From NCBI RefSeq assembly GCF_905147045.1, contig NC_065888.1, forward strand, positions 1,121,001 through 1,185,000: a DNA stretch of 64,000 nt. The letters run 5' to 3'. Of this stretch, positions 1-10,400 are shown one piece after another (the stretch's first letter is position 1; the number at the start of each line of letters is the position of its first letter). The position numbers and the translations under genes were made by a program. The stretch comes from Nymphalis io (taxonomy: Eukaryota > Arthropoda > Insecta > Lepidoptera > Nymphalidae). A model generated the notes under the pieces. It searched no databases. It had not been told where the DNA came from and was given only the letters and a program-made list of their open reading frames with translations.

Positions 1-1093
1 ACTTCGTTATCTTTGTGCTTGACATTTGGATGATCAAACTGCCGTTAAAAAATCTTTATTTATACGCATTTACTTTTAAAAAATATTACATATTTATACT
101 TAATATATGAGAAAATGTAAGGTCAAGATAAATTTAAACAAAAAATTGGCCGATAAAACTAATCTCTTTAATTTTATACTTCACAAGCTTTGGAACGTAA
201 ATATTTTTGACCAAGCACTTGTAAACAAATTCGTTTATAGCAGATACTTGTTGATCACAACAAATTTCAGTTTACAATTGCCTCGTAAAATTCTTGAGAT
301 ATATAAACACGAGATTATTGGATTTATTGCTGATCAACTATTATTATTCTAATACACTATTTATTCGTTATTTAGCTATAATTTTGAGATTAAATCATAA
401 ATTCGATAACTCTATTCACTTCGTTTTTAATGGTTTATTCAACTTCATCAACATCTATTTCTCCGTTTAAATTTTATCGGTTATCAGTTTTAAGTCAGGA
501 AACGAAAATGTAACTACATTTTTATTTAATTTGGTTTTGCAATATTATTCAATATTTCGTAAACGTATAATAAAACGTCACTCGCGGTGAGTGTAAACAA
601 TGTTCACGTGTAGGGGTGGGTTAAGGTGACGGGGTTCGGGGTAACGAAACTTTTATTACGAAACGGTTCCGAGTCGTTCGTGAGGTTCGGTCGCGTTAGC
701 GCGTCCGTCGCACGCCGTCACACCACTATGACTGACTCTGACACTGCATTAATCGCTACAATGGATTACATAGCGTTCTTGAACGTATTTCAGAACTTTA
801 AGCAGCCCTATTTTGAAATCTTATGCTATTTTTTTAATATTATTATCAAAACCTATTTTAGTTTGTTTCGGTAGTAGTTCAATAGTCCCAGCGAGAGTCA
901 GTGAAAATAAAAAAAAGCATTTAGGGCTTGTTACCGCTTCGTTTCCTGAAATATGTCGCTTATGCTATCAAAACATTAGTACAATATTGTTATTGTATTT
1001 TATTGTATCTTGTTTGAATTATATTAATACGGTCTACGCGGAAAAAAGATGCATTATTTATACTATAAATTGTTTATATATTTTTATTTTATA
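1..1093. other. no gene seen; contains a CpG-rich block
   Basis: AT-rich, except 575-770 which is CpG-rich (TCACTCGCGGTGAG, GTTCGGTCGCGTTAGCGCG, CGTCGCACGCCGTCAC). That block could be a promoter or the end of an unrecognised element. Short open frames here show no known product. Confidence 0.4.
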
Positions 1094-1385
1094 TTTTTTT
1101 TTATAGAATAGGAAGGTGGACGAGCATATGGGCCACCTGATGGTAAGTGGTCAGCAAACGCCCTTAGACATTGGCATTGTAAGAAATGTCAACCATCGCT
1201 TATAGCCAATGCGCCACCAACCTTGGGAACTAAGATTTTATGTCCCTTGTGCCTGTAATTAGACTGGCTCACTCACCCTTCAAACCGGAACACAACAATA
1301 TCAAGTATTGCTGTTTTGCGGTAGAATATCTGATGAGTGGGTGGTACCTACCCAGACGAGCTTGCACAAAGCCCTACCACCAGTA
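1094..1385 (-). mobile_element. SINE-like family B copy
   Basis: About 290-bp non-autonomous retroposon. On its own strand it starts ACTGGTGGTAGGGCTTTGTG, has GGTACCACCCACTCATCAGA and AAGGTTGGTGGCGCATTGG, and ends GACCACTTACCATCAGGTGG...CCTATTCTATAAAAAA. I see no clear pol III boxes, so 'SINE-like' is used. At least 18 copies lie in this window. Confidence 0.85.
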
Positions 1386-1855
1386 TATTTTGATCATATC
1401 GAGTTTATTTACTTAATCAGTAGGTAGTTGTTACAATGATACTAAAATTATTAAAATCGATCTTGTATATATGAACCACCCATAAACCATAGTGTTAACA
1501 ACTGTGTGAAACGAAATAAATAATGAAATACTTGTAAAAAAGAAGTTTGTTTCCGGAAGGGTCATGGACTTGATGAGAATTGAGATCAAACAAGGAGCAG
1601 TCCGAAACTTAGTTCAGGAAGCCGACTAATTCCGCCTACCTACCTACCTACGATACCTACGATATTATTATTTTTTTATTTTTGATGGAATTAAATCATC
1701 TGCTGCTTATAGTATGATCCATAACGGCGTAATTTTAAAAGATTCATATTAAGTACGATTTCATTTATTTTTATTTATTTTAGGTAAGTTGACAGACACT
1801 CCCTGTAGTACAACGCCGGTAGACTTTAAACTCTACAAGAAATTTTATTATTTCC

Positions 1856-2036
1856 AGACTGATTTCGGTCACGTCGGCCAATTTCAAGAGAGATTAGTCA
1901 ACTGCGCAAGACATATTATAGTGCAGAAGTTAGTGCGAAAACACAGGTGCACTCTCTATTCCCTAATAATCCGATGGGACTGCAACCCGACACGACCGGA
2001 AAGAGCTCAGGCGCAGGACCAACGGCTTTACCTATT
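1856..2036 (-). mobile_element. SINE family C fragment
   Basis: Reverse complement matches the 3' half of the 8.8-9.15 kb copy (GATTTCGGTCACGTCGGCC, ACAGGTGCACTCTCTATTCC, CCGACACGACCGGAAAGAG). Joined to a family B fragment. Confidence 0.72.
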
Positions 2037-2046
2037 CATTACATCA

Positions 2047-2220
2047 TGAATGCGCCACCAGTGACCAGCCTTGGGAACTAAAATATTATGACCCTCGTGC
2101 CTGTAGTTACACTAGCTCACCCTTCAAACTGAAACGCAACAATATAAAATACTGCTGTTTTGCGTTAGAACATCTAATGAATGTATGGTATCCAGACGAG
2201 CTTGCACAAAGCCCCAAGTA
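2047..2220 (-). mobile_element. SINE-like family B, 3'-truncated, fused to a family C fragment
   Basis: 5' half only (GCACAAAGCCC side to CGCCACCAGTG). It abuts the family C fragment at 1856-2036 with about ten bases between: either a tandem insertion or a composite. Confidence 0.7.
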
Positions 2221-2290
2221 AAATTTTATTACATCTAATAATAAAGAATGTATGGATTCATTTATTATAAATAAGTTTAATTACCTATAT

Positions 2291-2672
2291 TATCATCGTC
2301 AATCGCTATCCACTGATAGACGTAGGTTAGACCGAAGGTGCGCCAAAGCTTCCGGTTCTTTCGCCTTCTGCATCCAGTTTGGTCCCGCCTCCTTCGTCAT
2401 CGGTCTACCTGGCTGGAGTGCGCCCTATGTTTACCGATCAGGGTTCACCACTCTTAGACTCGTTTTCTTCAACGGTCATCGGTCCTTCGACTTACGTGAC
2501 CAGTCCACTGCCACTAGTCTGATGATTTTGCAAGCTATGTCGGTATTATTCTTCTGTAAGTTCTTCTCCGGTTCTTATTGCTGAATTTGTACTTCAAATA
2601 TATTTCGAACATAGCTTGCTCCGTAGCACGCTGAGCGACCTTGAATTTGTGGATTAGTCCCGCAGTCAGTGT
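2291..2672 (-). mobile_element. RTE-like LINE remnant
   Basis: Minus-strand reading, with frameshifts and stops, gives TWTLTAGLIHKFKVAQRA, then WTGHVS, GRP and GPNWMQKAKEPEA: the same C-terminal order as the copy at 37.5-38.3 kb. It ends in a (TGA)-like tail near 2291. An old pseudogene copy. Confidence 0.72.
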
Positions 2673-3687
2673 CCACGTTACAATATTACTAAATTATATT
2701 TAGGGAGGAAGATACTTTAAGCTTCGTTTCGGTGAGAGAATTATATAAATACATTTTTGAAGGATAAGAAAATGTGTTCTTACGTCCAAGAGAAAAAGGA
2801 GAACTGCACTTTAATATTAACTTTTGGGAAAAAGTAACAACAGATTATTACCGGTTTTTCTCGGATATAAATTCCGAACCAACGGTAGCTTTGAATTATA
2901 TTAATCTTGTAAAACGCGTACCAAAAGCTTGTGAGAACTCACTCGGACATACATTATTTTAATTTTAATCCACCCCAATGGTAATTATAATCCCAGTAGG
3001 TCACAATTTTGTATATCTTGTAAGAAATTATGATGTACCCACATTTATATGTATAAAATAAAGAGTATAAAGGGTCTCAAACGTTGTTCGAGATCATTTT
3101 ATCGTTACGCTGCCCGAAGGCAACTTAGTCGTGACATTCATAAAGTGTAATCGCGATTTAATTAAGGACTAATAATTGTGAAAGAAAACCGTGTTATAAT
3201 TGTATTATGATTTAAGAGTGATTGATGTGTAAAGTGATTTAAAATAAAATTGTGTGATAGTAAATTGGTGTTTTTTAAATTATAATCGCCACCCTCGAAG
3301 AATTTATTTTTACAATCTGTACTAGTAATATAAGTGTTAAAGTAAATTGCAAAGCGTAACATACAAACAGTCTGCTTTCATAGCTAAGCTAGCTAATGAA
3401 ACGAATTCGAAGAAATATCGTATATGAAATTTAATACCAAACGCAAAGAACGCCCCCTCAGAACACGCGGTTAAAAATTATTAAGTTATAAATTAAAATA
3501 GACGGATCTATTTATAGGTGCGCGGTTACTTTGGTTTAAATTTTATAATGTACAAAAATAAATTCACCAATCGATCACTCGAAAATAGTTGCATGATCCT
3601 TGCCAAAAGTTAAGTGTGTCGAGATAATAAATTGTTTACGTTTTAATCACGAATGATATCTGACAAACATTCTAATTACATTAGTAC
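2673..3687. other. no feature recognised
   Basis: AT-rich. A 62-codon plus-strand frame (2774-2962) was inspected and matches nothing known. The right half could hold undetected exons of the fantom-like gene, but no exon with both splice sites was found. Confidence 0.4.
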
Positions 3688-3701
3688 TTACTGAGCTAAA
3701 A

Positions 3702-4000
3702 GGCGAGATGGCCCAGTGGTAAGAACGCGTGAATCTTAACCGATGAACGTGGGTTCAAACCCGGGCAAGCACCACTGAATTTTCATGTGCTTAATTTGTT
3801 ATTATAATTCATCTCGTGCTTGACGGTGAAGGAAAACATCGTGAGGAAACCTGCATGTGTCGAATTTCACTGAAATTCTGCCACATGTGTATTCCATCAA
3901 CCCGCATTGGAGCAGCGTGGTGGAATAAGCTCCAAACCTTCTCTTCAAAAGGGAGAGGAGGCCTTTAGCCCAGCAGTGGGACATTCACAGGCTGTTACTG
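3702..4000 (+). mobile_element. SINE family A, full-length copy
   Basis: tRNA-derived SINE, about 300 bp, the reference for family A. Pol III A box TGGCCCAGTGG (3709-3719) and B box GGTTCAAACCC (3752-3762) lie in a tRNA-like head. A body follows with GAGGAAACCTGC and CCCGCATTGGAGCAGCGTGG, and a tail GGCTGTTACTGTTACTG. Flanked by a near-perfect duplication (TTACTGAGCTAAAA at 3688-3701, TTACTGAGCTTAAAA at 4001-4015). Confidence 0.88.
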
Positions 4001-4728
4001 TTACTGAGCTTAAAACGAAACATTAAACTTTTTTATTAAAACTAAATATAATTAATAGTGGCCAAATTATTCACGATTAATTTTTATTCTCTTTGATTCC
4101 GAAGTTCGTATTCAAAACAACAGATAACAAATATCGATATTATAATTGAAAGATCCTGTTTTAAATTAAGAGGAAGACAAAATTATAACTTCCATTACGT
4201 TACTAAAAAATAACGACTATTGAACAAAATTAAAATACTATCCTGTATTATTATATCATTATCAACAAGTTCTGCTGACGGTACCATTTTATATTTCATA
4301 CAGCAAACAGAATATGTTTTAAGAATCTATAAACTATACATTTTTTAATTTATCAAAAAACGATACAAAGGATTTATATTTGGCAATCAATGTCGAATAA
4401 AATTATTTTATTTATTTAATTTAATTTATCAAGTACAGTTAAGACAGTAACCACAGATAATGTAGATGACAGTATAAATACATAACAACAAAATTTGTAT
4501 TGAGTTATCGTTAGATTAATACAATAATATTGCATTCTTAAATAAAATATTTAAATACTGGAAAACTTAACACAACCATTGGACTTGTACTGCAAAGATT
4601 TAACCATAAAATACATACACAATAGGGGACTTTATTAAGCAAAACGTGATTCTGAATATTATAAATAAATAAATATAACTTGGACGATAAATTCGAAATA
4701 AAGCACCGAATACTACACTTGAAACTTC

Positions 4729-5054
4729 AGAGCTATTCTGTAAGAACAAATACGAAACTCACTGCAGAATACGACGCGATATGACAGAACATTATTTGCT
4801 ATATATTTTATTTTTATTTTATTTTATCAAAAATGAAGGCATTCCTTATAAACGTAACATATTCAGAAATACATTTTCATTTTAAAAAAATCAATGCACA
4901 TGCAAAAAATTAAATCTAATTAACTAAAAAAAAATGAGATTGACTGGTATAGTCCTAACATTAATAGGATATAAGGTTCAAAATAGCGTGTCACCGTAAG
5001 TGGGTTTCAACATTTCACGAGTGAGATACAAAGTGATTTTTACAGAATATGACT
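4729..5054. mobile_element. MITE family E with terminal inverted repeats
   Basis: Left end AGAGCTATTCTGTAAGAAC matches the reverse complement of the right end (AGTCATATTCTGTAAAAATC) over its core TATTCTGTAA, and CTCACT recurs further inside on both sides. No coding capacity, 326 bp, AT-rich interior. A second copy at 35.8 kb. Confidence 0.6.
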
Positions 5055-5080
5055 AATATATAAAAGTAGATTTGTTATTA

Positions 5081-5381
5081 AGCCGAGATGGCCCAGTGGT
5101 TAGAACGCGTGAATCTTAACCGATGATAATGGGTTCAAACCCGGGCAAGCACCTCTGAATTTTCATGTGCTTAATTTCTGTTCATGATTCTTCTCGTGCT
5201 TTACGGTGAAGGAAAACATCGTGAGGAACACGTGTCTAATTTCACTGAAATTCTGTCACATGTGTATTTCACCAACCCGCATTGGAGCAGCGTGGTGGAA
5301 TAAGCTCCAAACCTTCTCCTCAAAAAAGGGAGAGGAGGCCTTAGCCCAGCAGTGGGACATTCACGAGCTGTTACGATTACG
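5081..5381 (+). mobile_element. SINE family A copy with target duplication
   Basis: Full-length with A and B boxes. Flanked by a perfect 13-bp duplication AGATTTGTTATTA (5068-5080 and 5382-5394), so a fairly recent insertion. It landed a few bases outside the right end of the MITE at 4729-5054. Confidence 0.88.
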
Positions 5382-6074
5382 AGATTTGTTATTAGATTAT
5401 CAATTACAATATAAATTCAGTGGCAAAATTAACAAAAAATGATATAATTACATATATACTTAATACATAAAGAAAAACCAGGCAAAGCGTCCGCGACTCA
5501 GCTAGTACATATATAAAGATAAAAATATATTTTTTTAAAAGATTACTAACAATGCCTATTTTAAGTAATATGCTATATATCTTATATTAAGTAAGCTAAA
5601 TAGCTTGTATACATATATATACATCTTATATACATGTCGTTCATTAAATAGATTAGATCAGACAAGTCAGTGACATTCTAATACACGCGTCTTTCTGACG
5701 ATATTCCGACGTGTCGCGATTGGGCGATTGAAAACATGTACACTATACATTTCCTTATTGTAAATAAACAATAAGAAAATTTATTATATACGCAGTAATA
5801 CTAACGTCATATTAAGAGTATGGGAAGAGCGGTGTGCATTTTTATTCTTACGAATACAAACATAAATCATATTTAAATTCTTTAAGCATACAAACATCAA
5901 ATAAAATTAAAAACTTGTCACATTAACCCTTAATTATTTTATATAAATCTAATATCATTATTGTTTTTTTTTTTAAATTAAAGGCAAGGTGTAGTTATAA
6001 GGGTAACCGGACACAGAGTCGACGTCCGTCGGCGCGCGCGTGTGTGACCGCAGCAGACGTCTGCAGCGACTCAC

Positions 6075-6101
6075 CTCCGCCCCGGCGGCGCGGAGAGCTT
6101 C
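6075..6101 (-). CDS. candidate 27-nt microexon (exon 12) of the fantom-like gene
   Basis: A GC-rich island with good splice signals on the minus strand: acceptor ttccatgcag and donor gtgagtc around 27 bases. In the phase left by exon 11 it reads GSSPRRRGG, natural after SEGELCP. In phase 0 it would read EALRAAGAE, coil-like, but that would need another exon in between. No further exon was recognised below 6.07 kb. Confidence 0.38.
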
Positions 6102-6195
6102 CTGCATGGAAGAATCACGACTGGAAGTACATACGAGTTCATTTGTACCTTTAATTCAAAAGTAATTCAACCTCAGTATAGTCTATGCTAAGAAA

Positions 6196-6458
6196 AGCCG
6201 AGTTCAAACCCGGGCAAGCCAACTGAATTTTCGTGTGCTTAATTTGTGACTATAATTCATCTCGTTCTTTACGGTGAAGGAAAACATTGTGAGGAAACCT
6301 GCATGTGTCTAATTGCACTGAAAATCTGCCACATATGTATTCCACCAACCCGCACTGGAGCAGCGTGGTGGAATAAGCTCCAAACCTTCTCCTCGAAAAG
6401 GGAGAGGAGGCCTAAGCCCAGCAGTGGGACATTAACAGACTGTTACGGTAATAACCTA
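6196..6458 (+). mobile_element. SINE family A, 5'-truncated
   Basis: Begins inside the B box (GTTCAAACCCGGGCAAG) and runs to the GGGACATTAACAGACTGTTAC end. Lies next to the candidate microexon of the fantom-like gene. Confidence 0.8.
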
Positions 6459-7202
6459 TGCTAACCACGGAAGAAATCCATACAAAATAACTTTGAGACA
6501 AAAAAAGGAAAATTTTATATAAAAAATACTTTATAGTATAAAGATGTAAATAATCAAGAACTGTTTATAGTGCATTATATAGTAGCATTATTAGCGAATC
6601 GCTTCGAATAAATAAATCTAACCCACCAGGCCACATCATTTCGTTAAAAGTCATAGCAGAAAATTTTATAATATAAGATTATATTAAAGTGTGTTATAAA
6701 TATTTCTTGAATCTCACACGACATATATAAATTTAATGGATATATCATTTGATTGATAGAATAACTGACAGACATATCAACTGTGGGTTGCACCCAAACC
6801 ACTGGGGTTACCACAATGAAGATGAGTGTTAATCGATTTAAAAATTCTCTATTTAAGATTAAACTAATTAAGAACTAAGAAGAGTCAGGTATATGATTAT
6901 CCTTCTTGCGATGTATACATTTAAGTTAACACATATACTCACCAAGTAATATCAAATTTCTCGTTAATATCGTTACACGACGAATTTGAAGCTGTAAAAT
7001 TAAATTTGTACATTATTACAATGAAATTGAACCTTTTGTTATGCTTCGTGCAGGTCCGCTTGAGCGGACCACAGACACTTATCAGTTATTAAGTATATAA
7101 TATAACGCAATAAGCTATTGAAGCTTCAAATAATTAATTGATCAAAATTATAATTGCGTGAGGTAATCACGATGAAAAAAGAATGGGTTTTTGTCAAATG
7201 TT

Positions 7203-7310
7203 ACGGTGCGCGTGTGTGCTAACATAGGTGTGTGCGTGTGTGCGTATATACGTGTGTGCGTGTGTGCTTACATATGTGCGTGCGTGTATGCGTATGTGTG
7301 TATGGTTGTG
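7203..7310. repeat. GTGTGC/GTGTAT microsatellite
   Basis: Imperfect alternating G/T repeat with C and A interruptions, starting within a few bases of the donor of fantom-like exon 11. Confidence 0.8.
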
Positions 7311-7313
7311 TAC

Positions 7314-7424
7314 CTGGGCACAGCTCCCCCTCACTCAGCGAAGTGTCGGATAAAAGACTCGTCGAAAGACGACTCGTGCTGCCGCCCCGTTCTCCGGGCG
7401 ACATGTAATCGAAAGGACTTTTAT
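7314..7424 (-). CDS. fantom-like exon 11
   Basis: Acceptor cgttacag/AT, donor G/gtacac. The split codon gives Asp: KSPFDYMSPGERGG, a Ser/Thr-rich stretch and SDTSLSEGELCP. The following intron begins directly with a (TG)n-type microsatellite (7203-7310 on the plus strand). Confidence 0.66.
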
Positions 7425-10400
7425 CTGTAACGTATTAAATCATATTTTATATAAAAAAATACTTTATTGTTATTCCTCACATTCAACGATAAATACCGTC
7501 AGCAAAACGAGAACAGTTAATATTAAAAGTTAACAAATCGATTCATGGCATCAGACAAGAGGAATTAGTTTCAAGGTTAAACTTTAATTTCAGACATCGG
7601 ATACTTTAGACTTATTAAAGCGGTCGTAATTATAAATAATTATAATAAAGTTTATGTCCGTATCGATTTCGTGATGATTTTCTTCTCAATTCGACAAGTT
7701 ATGGAAACAATATGATGCAAAACGAATACACATCTTGTAATATTAATTTTTTTTTACAATATATTTTTCTTAAATATTTGCAATACAATAACTTTATATA
7801 TAATAATAGAATTGTGTTATATGTTAAAAATTATAATTATGATTGTGCAGTAAAATCTTGTTCATTTCATATATTTTTCTAAAATATATCTGATTTAATT
7901 TATTTACGCGTAAGTACAAAGGTTCGCAATGAAACTTACCACATAAGAACAAAAATATTCGTGTTATCATGACGTGACTTGGTGATTGAGCTTTGTGCAA
8001 GCTCCTCTGGATAGGTTATCAGGTACCACCTTATCAGATATTGTACCGCCTAACAAAAATATTCCATCCTGTTTGAAGGATGGGCGAACCTGTTTAACCA
8101 CAGACACAGGACATAACATCATAGTTTCCAAGGTTGGTGGCACATTGGCGATGCAAGGAATGGTTAATATTTCTTACATCGCCAATGTATGTGGGCGGTG
8201 GTGACCACTTATAATCGGGTGGCGAATTTGCCAGTTTGCTTAACTTTTCATAAAAAAAATATATATTGTTCAAGTTTTTGTGCCGTGATTACATTTTTAA
8301 TAATAAGTCAAAGTTCCATACCATCGGTTTCATCGGGGAGGTCTGTGAGAGAAGATATCTCGCCCTCAGTGCTGTCGGGAGACGAGGCTCGCAGCACTCC
8401 AGCGGAACCTCGACGGTAGGTCCTGTCTTGTGGACTCGAGGTTGCTAGGGGAGCCGGTTTTTTAGGTCCGAGTGAGTAAGTTTTCGATCCTAAAATATTA
8501 GGTGTCAAATTTTAAATATGTTTTTTTCTTATTCAAACCAAAACACATACGACGATAAGTGTCACGTAAAACAAGAATAATTTATAAAATAACTTTTTTT
8601 TTATTGGATCAAAATATTATACATTTTATTTTATTACTAGCTAACATCCGCACTTGTGTGCCCGCCCAATAGCACGGCCGATTGGGCGTTTGAACCCGTC
8701 CTGGGTTCTGGGGCTTATATGTGGTATATAAGGCTACTACACAAATGAGGCAGCATAAATGTTTAAACACCTGTTATATAAATAATAATATTTGACTGCC
8801 TTGTTGGTCTAGTGGCTAGATATAAGGCCTCCTAGGTTCAATTTCCAGGTCGGGCCATAAAAAGTTATTGGGTTTTACTCTCAGAAAATTCTCAGTAGCA
8901 GCCCGGGGTCTGGTAGTTGGAAGTGTGTACACTCCCGTGCCTCAGAAAGCAAGTAAAGCCGGTGGTCCTGCGCCTGAACTCTTTCCGGTCGTGTCGGATT
9001 GCCGTCCCATCGGATTACGAGAGTTAGGGAATAGAGAGTACACCTGTGTTTGTGCACACACTCGTGCACTATAATATCTCCTGCGTTGGCTAATCTCTCT
9101 TGAGATTGGCCGTCGTGGCCGAAATCGGTCTGGAGGACGTTAATGAATAAAAAAAGTTTAATAATTACCCAGATGATCATCACTCGACACTTTAGTTAAT
9201 TTCTCTTTGACTGATTTCGTTTCAATAACGTATGACGTTCTCCTCTTATCGCTCGCATACCTTTCTATTTCATTGCTGTCTATTCTATCAACATTATGAT
9301 CAGTGTGTGCTTTTAGATCTTCTCTTGATTTTGGAGATTCAACTTTAATCTTATCGACATAAGGTTCATTGACACCTTCATTTTGATGATTACTACTGTC
9401 TCTCGAATCGACATTCTTCTCAATATTTGTCGCGTTAGATTCGCTTAATCGTGTTTGTGAGACAGTTTTGTGTTTACTAGAATCTGCTGATAATTGTTTA
9501 TTAGATATTGTTCTAGTAACATCATCGCTATTTCGCTTTAGTTCTGAATTGCAAATAGTACTACTAGACCGTCTATTATTAACTTCGTTGTGAATTTCAT
9601 CGTCATTTCCGTTTTTATTTGATTTACTTCCATCGCTGAGACCGATTTTATTTTCATTTGAATAATCACTCGTCGGTAACGTTTCTGTTGTTTCATTATC
9701 AATATTGTTACTATGTATAGTACTATTTCTATGAGATTCATTATTGATTAGCTCCGTTATAGCGTCTCTGATATAATTTTTCAAACGTGGTATTCTAGAA
9801 ACATTGCCAGTTGAATCTTGTATTAGATCTTTTGAATTATATTCATCTATTTCTCTGTGGCGTTCTTTATATAAGTCAACATTTGCACCTTCGTCTCCTT
9901 CTCTTAATACAGAGAGATGGCTAAGTAATAAAGTTGAGTTTAAATATTGTTTATAGACAGCTTTTTTATAATATAGTATACATACACTAGACTTCGCTTG
10001 CGGCTTCACCAGCGTGTTAGGGAAGGGGTTAGGAGCTATGTATAAAAAGTAGCCTATATCCTTTCTTGGGTTTCAAGCCTGCTTTATATCAATTTTCATC
10101 AAAATAGGTTCAGGGGTTTAGTCGTGAAATCGTAACAGATAGACAGAGTTACTTTCGTATTTATAATATTAGTAAAGATTAATCGGGTTTTAACCGTGAC
10201 ATCTTAGATTTCTAATAAAGTGTAATGGAGAACAAAGCGACAGGAGAGAGACCCGTACAGTCGACGGTGGTGAGCGCGGGCCACCCTGACAACTGGTGCC
10301 TCAAATTACGGTCGCGGTTAAAACCCTATTATAATGTATGAAATGAATACAGATAGTTCAATCCACGATAACGCACCCCAATCATTTTGTCTACCCATTG

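Larger units (their letters stand above)
5395..7200. other. AT-rich DNA around the candidate microexon
   Basis: Outside the microexon (6075-6101), its GC-rich flank and the SINE A at 6196-6458 nothing is recognised. The region would be an intron if the microexon is real. Confidence 0.4.

Noticed and set aside
3702..3775. Possible tRNA gene from the A and B boxes
   Set aside because: It is the tRNA-derived head of a SINE; no complete cloverleaf with acceptor stem, and many copies follow with the same body.
7191..7404. Plus-strand cysteine/valine-rich frame
   Set aside because: Produced by the GT-type microsatellite; the opposite strand holds the real exon at 7314-7424.
9538..9741. 67-codon frame inside fantom-like exon 9
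   Set aside because: Shadow frame of the exon.
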